Assembly: GCF_033958435.1 (NCBI RefSeq)
Contig: NC_134150.1
Span: 36,203,501-36,267,500 of the forward strand
Direction of reading: 5' to 3'
From: Carettochelys insculpta
Taxonomy: Eukaryota; Chordata; Testudines; Carettochelyidae
Length of the DNA: 64,000 bases
Shown here: positions 1-13,100 of the stretch, in pieces
Numbering within the stretch: the stretch's first letter is position 1
How the letters are laid out: the number at the start of each line of letters is the position of its first letter
Notes under the pieces: model-generated
The model's input: only the letters and a program-made list of their open reading frames with translations
What the model was told of the DNA's origin: nothing
Databases searched by the model: none
Position numbers and translations under genes: made by a program

Positions 1-329
1 TTGTTTGTGCTGGAAACAAAGAAAGCAACCCATTTGACTATGAGGTGTAAGGGTAAATTTATGAGATAGCCCCAAATGGAAGCTAAGCCAACTCAAGCTC
101 TATCTGTAATGGAGTTGCATATTTATTTTCTTCATATCTCAGTGTAGCGTTATGTTTTTGTATGCTCCATGTGCTATCTGAAATAGCCACATGTAATTAA
201 ATTTTCCTAGTAAAGGAGTATACAAGTCAATAACCACCTTCTGCAGGTGATTTGACTACAAAATCAAGCTAGGGCAATTGACAGCTCTTGGTGTGAGCAT
301 ATTGCAATGCTACAGGGATTACTCCTATT
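1..329. other. unique AT-rich sequence, no feature seen
   Basis: I see no coding exon, RNA gene or recognisable repeat here. The sequence ends in the ATT that is duplicated on the far side of the MITE that follows. Confidence 0.5.
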
Positions 330-722
330 GGCTATGTCTACACTACCTCCCTACTTCAAAGGGAGGATGGTAAGTAGGGTGTTGGGAGATTATTAATGAA
401 GTGCTGCACTGCATATGCAACACTTTATTAAGCAAATTCCCCCCCGCGGCAACTTTGAAGTTTTAAACCTCGAAGTGCCCGCTCGTGTCCAGCCGCAGCG
501 CTCCCGCCGGTACTTAGAAGTGCCTGGGGTACTTCGAAGTCCCGTTACTCCTCAAAACTTCGAAGTACTGGTGGGTGAGCCACAGCTAGATGCGAACAGG
601 CACTTCAAAGTTTAAAACTTCGAAGCTGCTGCTGGCGGGACTCTGCTTAATGAAGTGCTGCGTATGCTCCCAACACCCTGCTTGTCCTCCCTTTGAAGTA
701 GGGAGGGAGTGTAGACATAGCC
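330..722. mobile_element. palindromic MITE, diverged TTCGAA-rich type
   Basis: A non-autonomous DNA element of about 393 bp that is almost entirely one inverted repeat. The left end reads GGCTATGTCTACACTACCTC and the right end is its near complement. ATT lies directly outside both ends (327-329 and 723-725), so the 3-bp target-site duplication is intact. The arms carry CTTCGAAGT-type motifs and AATGAAGTGCTGC in mirrored order. The small ORFs inside (415-615, 590-778) are artefacts of the palindrome. Family assignment to PIF/Harbinger rests on the 3-bp duplication and on ends shared with the Harbinger element at 48517. Confidence 0.85.
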
Positions 723-1037
723 ATTGTGTAATAAGACAAGGTGGTTTGACACTTAAGATAGGCCAAGAAGGATTTTAAGTCTTACCTGAGAGCAAGACTC
801 CTGTGATACCTTGCAGATACCTTAAGATAAAGATGTCTAATACAGAATGGAATTCTATTGTGCCATCACCTCTAACTTATTTTGAAAGCTGTTTCAAGAT
901 CTGTTTTTATAATATACAAACTGTTTGATCTACCATGCATGAAATTATCCAAAAAGAGCATGAACTCTGATGTAATATCCAGTGTTGAGATAGTTGGAAA
1001 GTTTCAAGGGAACAGGAACCTTGGCAAACAGCCTCAA

Positions 1038-1160
1038 GGTATGTCTACACTTCAGATAAGATTGAGCTGGTGAGGGTCAATCTTCCGGAGTTTGATTCTG
1101 CAGGCTGGTAGAGATACGTGCAATCAAACTATCCGGGGTCAGCAGTCAACAGGGATATAA
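1038..1160 (+). mobile_element. left-end fragment of a MITE
   Basis: It begins GGTATGTCTACACTTCAGAT and continues with AGGGTCAATCTTCCGGAGTT, which closely matches the reverse complement of the element ending at 63243 (AGGGTCAATCTTCCAGAGTT). No matching right end is present before unique sequence resumes, so this is a one-ended remnant. Confidence 0.65.
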
Positions 1161-4100
1161 ATATCCCTTAATCATAGAGGAAATAAGTCCCCCAACAAGC
1201 TAAATCTAGGCTGTTAGTAGCTACAAGGAAGTTCTTCCACAGCTGTTGGTAACTGTACATGTATGTGCTTTCTTTTACTAACTGTGTGATTAACTCCAGT
1301 CCAAACTGGTTTATCTCAGGCTTGTTGTTAAACATATTTTAATTTCAGGAATATCACTCACTAAATGGCTAATCATAAGCAAGAATCCTCATCAATTGTC
1401 AGATATTGATTGGTTGTGGAAAATTATTAATCAGTGACTGTTAATGATTAATGTGCATAAGAAGATAAAAGCAGGTAAGAGGAGCCACTCATGTTTTCTT
1501 GTCCCAGGAGCACTACTGCTGCTTGAGACTTTCCATTTTGACCACTTTGGGCAGGCAGGAGATTTTATAAAACCAACAACAAAGAAGAGCCAAGGGCATG
1601 CTGAAGGGGCCTCTGGGTTCTCGACAACTACAGTGATTTCTCTGCTTTACATGGAATCTTTTCCTCACTGGATGGCCCTGAGATGTCCCTGCCAGAGAGG
1701 ATTTATTCCTGGAGTGGATAACATTACTTGTACAGAGTGAGCTTTTGGTCTTTGGAATGAAGCAGATCGCATCGGGGTGAAAGGTTCAAACACAAAAATT
1801 CATCTGATAGGAAAGACTCCCAAATAGCCTCTGACAAAGAAGGTCAACACCTTTCACCTCATACCTCACAAGCTGAATACTCGATGAAAGTATTTAGAGG
1901 ATTTTTCAGGAGCGAAGGATAAGAATTTTTAGCAAAGTCTTGGTTCGTGTTAATTGGCTCTTCCCAGTAATGCTGTCTTTTTCCTTGATTACGTTTGTGA
2001 GAAATCATATGTGTTCATATGGGAGAGTCTCACCTGCCCCACTTTCCTCAAGCACGTGCCCTTTATATGGGGACAGAGGACTAATCACTGCCTCTGAGAG
2101 CCCCTGTTAAAACACTGGCAGCCGCAGAAGGATGATAATGATGAATACTTTGTGTTGATGAGGACTTCTGCTTTGTTTGCCAGAGGATAAAATTTGATTT
2201 GTCAGGGCTTTGCTTGAAATCCTTCCCTTGTATAATTAAACTCAATAATTCTTTACTACTCTTACTGGTACCTCAAGAAAGCAGGCTTTTGGAGCTGAGG
2301 TGCATAGGGTCTGATTTATTGTGGAAAAGCAAATGTCTCATAGTATGAAACCTCACCAAGTCTATGCAAGCAACAGCTGGCTGAGCATTGAAGCTGAGCA
2401 TGTGGTTGGTTGACTCAGACCTTTGAGCATTTGCTATGATTGAAATCATAATACTGTATTCAGCATGTGGGAATCATGTTGTCTTTTGGGACATGATTTA
2501 CATTAAGAATGTTGTTTTCTTTTGTCTTTAATCAATAGCTGTGTTAAAAGCAAAAGGCAGGCCAGATTCTATGGTGGAAATCAGCAAAGCACCATAGAAG
2601 CCAGTGGTTTACACTAAGGGAGACTCTGGCCCTGTGTTTTCAAAAACACAGATCTAATTCTGTGAGGCACAGAGTGCTCACTGTGAGATGCTAAGCTCCT
2701 ACAGTTCTTTGCAGTGTCCAACTAGCTCTCTTATTTCTAGGATCAAATTAGCATGATATCAAAACACAGGGATTTTGGGGTAAACAGGATCTTGCAGTTG
2801 GCATGCAGCTCTCAAAGGATTGGTGCTGTGTGAAGGGACTTAATGGACTTTCTAGTTTTACATACTTGCTTTTTCTGCTCAGATGCAAGATCTCTTTCCC
2901 CCTGCAATTAAGGTTGAATTTTTTTTAACAGAGTCTGATTTGGCGTACAAGAAGATGAAATGAATGGCCTAATTTCAAACAATGATGGGTCAGTGTCTTA
3001 AATGGAATTAGCACCAGGAGCCCTGTTGGTCTTTTGCTCAAACTGGAAGGTCACAGCTGCATATGGAAAAGCTATTGAGAAAACATTTTCTTCTGTCTGC
3101 ACAGATTTCCTCTTTGCAAAATTGGGCTAGATTAATAATTAGATGTGGACCTGATCCTGTGATGTTGGGAGGGCTCTGAAATAAGACAGGGGCCTTTTTA
3201 ACTTTTTAGTGGAAACTGAGGCTGCTGAACAGCCAGCAGTGCCAGTCCCAGACATTTGAAGATCATCTGTAAAAGGATTTTTAAAAATCAGAGCTTGTTT
3301 TGAGTTATGGGTGAACAAGACAACTTAACCTCTATCTTTATTTCCATTCCATTTAGTCTATAGGATAATTTTAAAATGGACAAATTATGTGTTTTCAATT
3401 TTTTCACAGGCAGAAAAATGCTCTTTTCCTGCCTGTCACCTTGTTGGCCAAGTTTCAACTTCATAGTTAATGATTAAATCCCATCTCTCAGCACAAATGG
3501 CTGAAAAACAAGCTTGGAAATAAATGGGCATGACTATCTCATAATGAATTCATGATAGGACAATTGAGGTAGAGGACGTTTTAAGTGCTTCATTATTCTG
3601 ATTTCCACTGATATTTATTGTAATAACATTGACCATATTCAGTTAATTTGGCATCCACATAGATCTTGCATGCTTTTTTTTTGTAGATGACAATTTAACA
3701 TTTACCGTAGCAAGTGTTACTTAATGAACATTGCAAAGCCTTCCCATGTACCATTTAATAAAGTGAGTCTTTCATAACTTAAAATGTCAAAATACAGAAA
3801 TGCAGGGAAAAACGTTGAGCTTCCCAAAGGAGGTAATTTAACTAATTTTAATAAAGGAAAAAATATGCTCACTTATGGCTTCTCATTAACAAATGTTCTT
3901 ATTCTAGGTGAAGTTGCATGAACACAGTGGGTTCTCGAAATAGATGATGGATGCAGTAATAAAACAGATGCTCAGCTGAGGGTTCAAAGTGTTGTAGTTT
4001 TCTGTTTTCAATGTGAGATAAAGATGAGACCGTTTTGGTTCATTGTCGCAGATGACCTGTGCTTCCATTCCAGCTCCCAGATTCCTTCTACTATCCTTCA

Positions 4101-4229
4101 GCTCTGGATTGTGAGAATAAAGCTTTATTGCACTGTCAGGACTTCAATGTAGACAAGAAAAAAAATGGGAGAGGGCAACAGCAGTGAGAAGATACTTACT
4201 ATATAGTCCCCCTGTGTGTATGGCTAGAT
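1161..4229. other. about 3 kb of unique AT-rich sequence
   Basis: I see no conserved exon, tRNA or repeat that I recognise. The ORF at 1444-1740 (98 codons) has no recognisable domain and no coding context, and I treat it as chance. Confidence 0.5.
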
Positions 4230-4556
4230 CAGGGGTCAGTAACCTTTCCAAGGTGGAGTGCCAAAATTTGACCTTTTGACCTCTATGTACCATCTGAGCA
4301 CTGGTGATACTTTTTAAAGTCACTAATAGTCCTACTTACAAAAGCTTCATTAATAAATTAAGATGCAAAGCTTTACCGCTTAGGTAGTGGTTGGTAACAT
4401 TTGCTGGTCTTTTGTTAATCCACAGGCGACATGGTTTTGAGCAAGCTCCTGGCTGCATGGGGCAGGAGGGTTGGGGTGAGCTCGCTCCTGACATGCTGAT
4501 GAAAATTGGCTCAGATGCCATTCTTGGCACCCATGCCGAGGTGTTGCTGATCCCTG
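4230..4556. mobile_element. hAT-type non-autonomous element (MITE)
   Basis: The 327-bp element starts CAGGGGTCAGTAACCTTTCC and ends TGTTGCTGATCCCTG, an inverted repeat of the CAGGGGT(C/G)(A/G)GCAACC kind typical of hAT elements. The 8-bp duplication GGCTAGAT is perfect on both sides (4222-4229 and 4557-4564), as expected for hAT transposition. There is no transposase. The two overlapping 64-codon ORFs inside are incidental. Confidence 0.9.
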
Positions 4557-4839
4557 GGCTAGATGGTTCTGAGCCAGTCAGCTAATTTTACCTAGTCTGT
4601 CGGCTGGTCTCCTGACCCTCTGCCCACTTCCCCCCATTGTTGCATAGTCCCCCCATTGTTGCTCCCCATTGATCTAAAAGAAGATGAATTTACCTCTGCA
4701 AAGACCATAGTCAGGCCTCCTGTCATGGCATTTAGCATTAACTTCTTTTTCCTACTTTACTGCAATTACTAATAGCCCTGTTTATGGACCTGAACGTTTC
4801 CTTTACCCAAATTGGACGTATTTCGCTTTTTCAGTCACT

Positions 4840-5140
4840 CCCTTTTAATCAGTCTTTCTAGCCTTTTGATTAACTGTATTTCTCTTCAGTGATCTGTCAA
4901 TATTTTTCTGGTAGACAGCCCATAGAGGAATGCAATATTCCAGGTGCCACTGCATCAGTGCTGTAAAGTGTGGAATTATTAGTTTCCTGTACCATCCCTT
5001 CTGTAGCTAAAGAGAAAATAGGTGTTGCCTTTTTTGGAGTCATATTATAATGCAAGCTTATGTCTAATTTGCTGTACCTTTTCAGTCTGACCTCTCTGTT
5101 AGCTTTAATGCATCCAGGATTTTTCCTTGTCATTGATTAA
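4840..5140 (-). mobile_element. old CR1 LINE fragment
   Basis: Read on the minus strand, this matches the degenerate C-terminal and 3' part of CR1 ORF2. The plus-strand phrasing 'gcaatattccaggtg' followed by a 'gttgcctttttt' block is the usual antisense CR1 pattern. It is heavily diverged and has no intact reading frame or terminus. Confidence 0.5.
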
Positions 5141-5947
5141 CTGTTGTAAAAGTATTTCATGTGTCTATGTTGGTCACCATTACAATTTGTACCAACATTT
5201 TAGTGGATATTTAGAACACAGATCAAAGTCGTGATCCAAAGCCTACTGAAATCAATGAAACAAACAAATAAGGTCTTTACCATGGTACTTCAGATGCTAC
5301 AGTCTGACAATGGCTTGTAAATGTTGACTTTCTAATGGTACTAAGCATTACATATGTGTTTCATCTTAGATTAAGGGAGACATTTCAGGTGATCATGTCA
5401 AATTTCCCAAAATGGGCATGTACATTAGTTGTCTATTTTCTTTGACTTTCATGTGCATTATTGAACATAATCTAATTCTAAAACAAATGAATTTATGCTG
5501 CTTTTTTCAGAAATAACTATTTCTACACAAAACAAAACATTATTTTAGAGCTGTCCAAAGATAAAAGATGCAGGAAACTTTGTTCAAGACTGAAGGAAAT
5601 ATTTAATCAGATCTGGGTTTTGTCCTTTTAAAAATCTTTATTTTTTTTTTCCCTCAAAGATGGTATTTGGATTCATCACAGAAAGTTGACCATTAGTCAT
5701 CTCCAGAAATAGTGATTGGATTACTTTGATGTTTTCTGTCAAAACAATTGGAATAGCATTCCTTTTTTTTTTTCTTCCAGAAATCTTCGGTGGAATAAAT
5801 TTGCCATCAAACTAAAAACATGCTACAGACTGTGTGAAGTTAATCAGTTAACCCGGTATATAACAATGGCTGGATAATGTTTATTAGTGACTAAAGACAC
5901 CCGGAAAGAACTAGGAAGAGAAAGATTAACTGAGTTAGTTATAAGAT
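5141..5947. other. unique AT-rich sequence
   Basis: Nothing recognised. There are two poly(T) runs, near 5640 and 5761. Confidence 0.5.
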
Positions 5948-6336
5948 AAAAAGCAGTCAAGTAGCACTTTAAAGACTAGCAAAATAATTTGAGCTTTCGT
6001 GGGTTCTTCAGACCATATCCAGACCAGAACAGACTCACTATTTAAGGCACAGAGAACCAAAAACAGTAATCAAGGAGGACAAATCAGAAAAAAATGATCA
6101 AGATAAGCAAATCAGAGAGTGGAGTGGTGGTGGGGGAAGGTCAAGAATTAGATTGTCAAGTATGCAGATGAGCCCCTATAGTGACTCAGAAAATTCCCAT
6201 CCCAGTTCAAACTACGTGTTAATGTGCCAAATTTGAATATAAAATACAGCTCAGCTATTTCCCTTTGAATAGCGGTGCGAAATTTTTTTTTTCAGTAACA
6301 CTCATACTCTTAAGTCATTAACAGAATAGCCAGTGA
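5948..6336 (+). repeat. turtle-type interspersed repeat (class uncertain)
   Basis: It begins near AGTAGCACTTTAAAGACTAG and runs through GAGCTTTCGTGGGTTCTTCA and AGACTCACTATTTAAGGCAC to about CTCTTAAGTCATTAACAGAA. The same opening motif recurs at 15952-15985, which shows that it is dispersed. I recognise the wording from turtle and crocodilian sequence but cannot give a reliable family name. It has no ORF of note. Confidence 0.55.
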
Positions 6337-9189
6337 CTCTATAGTATAGTTCCCATCTAAAATCCTCATTTACTAAATGTATTGTTTTTTAACTATTTCG
6401 AAAGATTACCCTTAAGAAGATGAAAAAAAAAGTTTTCATAGTGGAAGTGATTATTTGAATTTTATTTTTTAAAGGCTTACCTCATTTTATAGAAACAATA
6501 TGGAACGGGAAATCTAAAATTAGAGGTCCAGATGCTCAGCTGTCATCAAGGACTCAATCTGAAAGGGGGTGAGATGTCTGTCTTGACCTATGCCAAATTG
6601 TACACCTGTTCTGCAAAGCACTTGAGAATGTGCTTAACTTTAAAGACAAGAGTAGAGCCTTGACTTCAGTAGGATCACACTCTTGCTCCAAGTGAAGCAT
6701 AGCCCTTCAGTGCTTTGCTAGGTTGGGGAAATTGTCCTCACTAGTAACTTGTAAGATAAAGCTCCATTGCAACAAAGCACATGTTTCAAGCTGAACCTGT
6801 GAATAACCCCATTGATTTCAATGTGAGACCAGTATGAGCTGACATGCTCTGCAGATTCAGTGTAAACTGGCATAGTCCCATTGCAGACAACAGAACTGGT
6901 ACAGGCAATACCAGCCGAGAATCTGGCCAGTGTGGTTCATGTTCATTTTTATAATACAGGAACCAATTTTGCAACTCTGCTTATGCAACTACTGTAGTTG
7001 CATTGACTTCACTGGAACGACTCATACAAGAAAGAATAAGGCACTCAAAGTAAGTAGTATTAATTCAGAGGCAGAATGGTCATAAATATGATTAATTGTA
7101 TTTTTGGAAAAAGTAGTACAGAACTTAGTGACCTTGAAATGAAGTTGCTGGAGCTTCTCCTGCATGGCTGCTGTGTAAAGGCTGCAGTAATTTCTGAACT
7201 GAAATTCCTCCTTTCTGCTTCAGCTCTCCCAGATGCTCTGAAAAAAAAGGCAATATTTTATTAGAACAGAGTTTTGGAACAAGAAGGGAATTGCTAGAGG
7301 ATGAAATAAAATTCTGTTTACCTAAAAGACAGCTATTATAGCAATATATATATAATACCCTGAGGTGCAGAGGGAAGAATTTGTTATAGCATGTGCTGAA
7401 AATGTGAAGCAGAAGAAAAAAATATGTAGCTTTTGGGTTTCAAACACTCAAAAGACAGAACAAGGAAAGGACCCTAATGCTGACCGAGTGCCTTTCTACA
7501 GGTAGATTAGCTGTCTGGCTGGAATGCTATAACTGACACTCTTTCCCTTTATAGACTCCTTTTCAGTTGCTTGTAACTTTTTGAATTATCACCTAGGTTG
7601 GGTTGAAATTTTCCAAACTTGGTTTCTGTCCTAAAGGAGTCTTCCATTTACTTATTGTGTGTGTAAGATTGAGGGGGAGTTGAAAACTGCTCAGTCTGGA
7701 AGTACAAAAGTAGAATGGAATGTGCTTTGCTTATCAGAAAAGAATCTTGCAAGTTTTTCTCAATGGCTATAACATGGGGATGACCACAGGCACAGCTAAG
7801 ATTGCCTTGCAAAACTCTAGGGCAATGAAATCACCATTGTAAATTCTGGGATTGGCAGAAGATAGCTCCTGTTAGGCAAATGAATTTTATGCAGCTTCAC
7901 TGGTGGAAAGCTGAATTTTTAGTAAGAAAATAGTTTATTCTAGTGAAATGTGCAAGGAGTTTTGTAGTGTTCTGGTGGAGACTTGCTTTGATATGTCCAA
8001 CAGAAGAAGACTTGAAGATCACATGAAGTTCTTATGCCACAAGTTTAGCACTTACAACCAGCATTCTTAGGGACGGAGAGTTGTGCTGGGCAAGCTGGTT
8101 ATCCCAAAACAATTAGGACATCGTTTGTCTGCTACAAAAAAATCAACTCTGTGCAATCCCATTGCACTTTGTTTTCTGAGCAAGATGTTTCTTTTCCTTG
8201 GAGTATTTTCTATGCTGTGAAATTTCAGGGCAGGTTTAGTATGGGGAAATCACTCCAAGAGAAGAGTAGATTTTGGGGCAAAACAGATATAGTTTCTGTA
8301 GGAAACAGTTGGTGCGGATGATATCAACGTATCTAGTGATTTCAGTATTTCAGAATTTTCCAGTGGTGATTATGAACTAGTTACATCTCCTGACATGGGC
8401 AGTGAAACAAAAAAGTTGCTTCGCGTGGCATAAAGTACTCTAGTTCCCAGTGAGATGAAACTACATGTTCTGTTTTAGTTAGTTTATAGATTTTCAGCAT
8501 CTGCATAATCTATGCCAGAAGCATTTGGTTAAGGAAATGACAGTAGAAACAGATTTATCAAAATCACATTGATCTCCCAGAAATTAAGAGACTTGTTCTT
8601 GGAGCAGGAACCTTGTCAAGAAGCTTTATTGTTTCAATGAATTATACAAGGACATGTTTTGTTGTTGTTCCATATGTCAATCACCATCACCATGGAAGTT
8701 TAAACATATCTGTATGTCCCAAAAGATGATCCCCCTTATTCGCTCCTCAGTGACAATGTCTCAGTCAGACAAAATCAATTCCTTGCTCTCAGCTCTAGAA
8801 AATTGTTTTTTTGTTTTAAACAACTGAGAATGGAACAGGAGGAGGAGTTTCTAGTTATCAGCATTTCACATGGCTCTCAGTAGGAAGTGTGCATTTTCGA
8901 TGGCATTTGGTTTGGTACATTGATAGCTGTTCTTCATACATCATTGAGAATGATTGTTAAATTACCTTGTGGGAAGTTAATGTGCTCAGCTAATTCATGG
9001 ATAAGAGTCAGATAGCTAGTTTGCTATGATTGTCAAAATATTACATACCATAACTATGGCAGCCTTCCATTTACCTAGCTAGCTATTTAATATGGAAGGA
9101 TATCATAGGTTAGTGGATCAATTTTAGTAAAACCAGCAGTATCATCTTTAAGTATCTGCATATGCATCTGTTTTGCTGGGTTTGTTGAT
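6337..9189. other. about 2.9 kb of unique sequence
   Basis: I see no gene or clear repeat apart from a short (AT)n run near 7341-7353. The 62-codon ORFs at 6786 (minus) and 7076 (plus) have no recognisable domain. Confidence 0.5.
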
Positions 9190-9300
9190 CAAATTATTAT
9201 TAATTATTGTTTTTATATTGATGCCCAGCAAACACCAAGGCCCATTTCCACTATGCACAAGAATAAAGAGCTCTGCTCCAAAGAACTTAGGATCTAAAGC
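9190..9300 (+). repeat. ancient amniote repeat, 3'-end type
   Basis: The block 'caaggcccatttccactatgc' ... 'ctccaaagaacttaggatcta' resembles the widespread old amniote repeat with a 'ggccccattgtgctagg ... gagcttacaatcta' core. Weaker relatives lie at 30366-30440 and 40140-40270. Family (CR1/L3 or L2 tail) is uncertain. Confidence 0.4.
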
Positions 9301-9954
9301 TACAGCTCATCAGAGAATTTAGGCATGCACCTAACTTTAAAAAATTGAATATTCTTGTTGAAGTCAGTGCAACTAGTCCATGCTTCAAGTTAGGCATATA
9401 TTTGGCTTGGGTATCTTGTTGAAACAGCATCTATGCAGACAAAAAAACTATAACAGACCAACTATCTGGAAACAAAATATTAAACCCACAAAACCTTGGT
9501 CTTCCTTTACTCCCTTTCCTATTTGTTTTTTCCAAATAATCCCCTACCCAGTAGCCCAAAGAACCTGATTTATCATTAATAACTCAAAGCAGCCATCTTT
9601 CATATTGCCTATGCTCCTACAAACTGAATAGGAATATGATGACTTAGAATGTCTTCTACAGATAGAAACATATTTACCCTTAACTTGACTGGTCTAATGA
9701 AATATATATATACACACACGCTCTTTTAGATTCTAGAGATGATTGTAGATATATAATGCCGATAATCTTGGTCTAAATGTTGAAGTTTAAATATTAAAAT
9801 AAAAAGAAACAAGTGAAAACACCACAAATGTGTTAAATCAATAAACAGTCATGACATTCTTAGATTCAGTTCCATTAGTTTCTGAATCAATACAGTTGTA
9901 CTACAACATAGTTCATTTTTGCAGGAGGAATTTTGAGTGCCTTTCCAAAACAAA
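9301..9954. other. unique sequence with a short microsatellite
   Basis: An (AT)n(AC)n microsatellite sits at about 9702-9719. Nothing else is recognised. Confidence 0.5.
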
Positions 9955-10390
9955 GGCCGTGTCTACACTAGCCCCAAACTTCGAAATAGCCACGCAAATG
10001 GCCATTTCAAAGTTTACTAATGAAGCGCTGAAATGCATATTCAGCGCTTCATTAGTATGCGGGCAGCCGCGGCACTTTGAAATTGACGTGCCTCACCGCC
10101 ACATGGCTCGTCCTGATGGGGCTCCTTTTCGAAAGGACCCTGCCTACTTCAAAGTCCCCTTATTCCCATGAGCTGATGGGAATAAGGGGACTTCAAAGTA
10201 GGTGGGGTCCTTTCGAAAAGGAGCCCCGTCGAGACGAGCCACGTGGTGGCGACGCGCATCAATTTCGAAGTGTCGCGGCTGCCCGCATGCTAATGAAGCG
10301 CTGAATATGCATTTCAACTCTTCATTAGTAAACTTCGAAATGGCCATTTGCGTGGCCATTTCGAAGTTTGGGGCTAGTGTGGACGTAACC
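9955..10390. mobile_element. large palindromic TTCGAA-rich MITE
   Basis: A 436-bp element that is nearly one perfect inverted repeat. The left end GGCCGTGTCTACACTAGCCC mirrors a right end finishing GTGTGGACGTAACC. AAA flanks both sides (9952-9954, 10391-10393) as a 3-bp duplication. The two arms meet around 10165-10190 at the mirrored 'cttattcccatgagctgatgg' centre. Because the arms are complementary, similar peptides appear on both strands (9851-10171 plus, 10144-10479 minus). That symmetry argues against coding. It is the same family as 21519-21954. Confidence 0.92.
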
Positions 10391-12110
10391 AAAGACTTGT
10401 AAATTACAGAATATCTTTTAATTCTTTTATTGGAATACTTTGAAGCCTGTTGTGAGGATTTCTCCAGGCCAGTTAGCAAGCTATTTCTAAGGCCATTTTT
10501 TTCTTTTAATATATATTGATCACTATAAGAAACTGCTCATTAAATTAGACACTGAGTTATGTTTCTATTTGCACACAAGTTCTTTCGCTATAGGGGTTTA
10601 ATGACAGAAGTTGAGCTGATTGTGAAATAAAACTTCATATAGATTAATGCTTGGCTTTGGTTGTACTTCAGTTTTTGTAAGATAGCTTATTTGTTTTTCT
10701 TTGGGATGAATCCCTGTGAAGGAAAAAAGGATTTTGGTTGAATTGGATAAGGATAATCATAAGAGAAGACATATCACATACGTTAGGAAGGGAACTATTT
10801 GTTGATCAAATATGTGTCCTTTATGACACTTGTTTAGGCAACAATGGACAGCTAAAAATTTTAAACTTCTTGGTTCATTTAGAAAAGGATTTTTTTGGAC
10901 AAAATTAATTTATCTAAATTTGTATTGGTGTGTGTGTGGATGTATGCATATACACCACATACATGGTTTTGTATACATTTGTTTGGTATGTATGCGCAGA
11001 TCCACTTTTGATTGCCCATGAATTAGGGATGTATAATCAATTTGTGACGCAGTACTAGATACATTCTGGTAGTCTATCACTTGTCTTTTCTTTTTTCTCC
11101 TCTTTCTGTATTAGATTGGAGAGGAAGCCTATAAAAGCATATTTAGAAAAGGGGAAAATCTGTGCACTTAAGACCAATTTCTGCTTTTTTAAATTAAATT
11201 TGTGAAATATAGGGCAAAAAATTCAAAGGAATTATATTAACTATTTTTTACTCTCGTTAAAGTTAATTCAGGTTTATCATTGACTTCAGTAGGAAGCAGA
11301 CTTAGGCCCATGAGCCGCCCTTGGAAAAAAACTTACCTTAAATCCCAACAGCAGATCAAAATGTAACATTCCATTCTACCCTAAGGCTAGATAGTATATT
11401 TTAGAACTTCACTGAAGACATTTTAGTTACACTAAGGAAGGGATTTCACCACAAGCTCTTTACTGAGCACAAACTGGCAACATTGGCAACCGTTCCTCAT
11501 TTGAGAGAAGATGAACTTCTGCTGACTTTTCAGAGTTGAGCCTCCATCAGACTACTTGTATTGCAGCAGAGGTGGCGGTGTCTTGGACAGACAAGCTTGC
11601 CCAGTAGGAAGTAGATTCTTTCTTGGAGTTCAACTATTTCTTCTGGAGCAATCTGTCAAAGTCAGTTTGTGCTCTAGAAGAGAGACTAATCGTGCTTTGA
11701 AACTATGTCATAAACTATATCAGCCCTATCGGTAGTAGTGATTGTTCTTGCTGAAATGAAGCAATTTGAGTTCAGGGAGAGTCTGAAGGTGAGATGCCAA
11801 GAAGATCATGGCTAAAATACATTAGCTTCCCAATTGGACATATTTGGGATTTTTTTTATTTGAGAAATTTTACAATGGACAACAGAAAAGCAGTACTGTT
11901 GGGAAATCCCTATACTGGTTCTTTCTCAAATGCTGTTATGCACATACTTGTTTCTTGTCAACTGTCTAACAAAAGAGTGATTTAATTCTAATAGGTCAAC
12001 ATTCCCTTGGCTATTTTGTCAGAAAACCTGTTCAGACAAAAGTGGTAAGGAGCAGGGAATAGGCTGAATCACTTATAACCAAAGTGTAAGTTCTTTCTAT
12101 AACCTCTATA
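10391..12110. other. unique AT-rich sequence
   Basis: No gene or clear repeat is recognised. A short TG-rich tract lies near 10928-10938. Confidence 0.5.
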
Positions 12111-12240
12111 ATCTAATGAAGTGAGTCTGTGCTCATGAAAGCTCATGCTCAAAACTTTTCTGTTAGTCTATAAGGTGCCACAGGACCCTTCGTTGCTGTT
12201 ACACATCCAGATTAACACTGCTACCCCTCCGATACTATAA
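12111..12240 (+). repeat. turtle-type repeat, 3' part
   Basis: It contains TGTTAGTCTATAAGGTGCCA and then 'cagattaacactgctacccctc', the same wording as the repeat at 21402-22003. Only the distal half is present and it is diverged. Confidence 0.65.
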
Positions 12241-12779
12241 CCTCTCATTAGTTTACTGGATTGTGTAACAGAACTACGAATTTCAGATCTAGGGTATTCT
12301 GCCTTTTATCTGTTAATGAAAATTTTGTTCCCTTTTAGTTTTCAAAATGAAAATTACAGATATAGCTGCCTCTGTATGCCATATGCAAGCATCAAGGTGA
12401 AGAAAATCACTTTGAGGTGTTTGTGCGCCCATACAGACATGACGGGATGCTGATTTCCATTTAAACATTAAGCATTGTGCAATCTATTAACATTTATAAT
12501 TTGTGGCACCTTTCTCTCTAATTGTGAGATCAACAAGCATGATTCTGACCTGACCAACTTCAGATGAAATCAGGAGTCCTCCAGTCAAATTATAGCTGGT
12601 GTAGAATAAGACTCCCGTATGAGCCAACAATCTGATTTCCCTGTCATAGTTGCATGCTCACATTGAGCTAGCACAAGTATAAATAGCAGGGTAACTGCAG
12701 TCGCACAGGCACTGGTGGCCAGCTGAGCTGTGCTGAGTACAGGCCCCCCTGAAATCATCAAACTTGTCAACGGGGAGGA
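12241..12779. other. unique sequence
   Basis: Nothing recognised. The 61-codon ORF at 12585-12770 has no domain that I can identify. Confidence 0.45.
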
Positions 12780-13100
12780 ATAAGCCGGTTAATTGCATAC
12801 GGGACTGGTGTTTCCAGCTGCCACTGCTGCCTCAGTGGCAGTGGTGGCAGCTGGGAACACCAGTCCCCTTTGAAAGGCTAGGCCATCACTCTACCAATCT
12901 ACTTGGCTGCCCTAGGGGGGGCCCAGAGCCATGCTCCAGGCAGTGCTAATGGCTAGCTACCATTGGCTCCACCCCTTCCTCCCGAGGCTCCAACCCTTCC
13001 AGGGGTTTGGCGCCACCCCTCACACCTTATCCCCAGGCCCGTAGTGGCTGTTGGCCCTGCTGGAAATCAAAAAAGCTGTTCCACCACTGCCTCTGCCACT
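12780..13100. repeat. dispersed GC-rich repeat with a 67-bp hairpin
   Basis: A GC-rich island in AT-rich surroundings. At 12801-12867 the sequence GGGACTGGTGTTTCCAGCTG is mirrored by a right arm ending CCAGTCCC, giving a strong hairpin. The distal part ('ccgtagtggctgttggccctg', about 13039-13060) is similar to 'ctgcagtggttgttggtcctg' at about 38615-38635, so this is one copy of a dispersed family. No credible protein is encoded. Confidence 0.5.

Noticed and set aside
1444..1740. 98-codon ORF as a possible exon
   Set aside because: No domain, no recognisable splice sites fitting its ends, and no related sequence nearby.
9851..10479. Overlapping ORFs of 66-111 codons on both strands encoding similar peptides
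   Set aside because: They lie in a palindromic MITE. The same peptide appears on both strands because the arms are complementary, and there is no start context, domain or splice structure.
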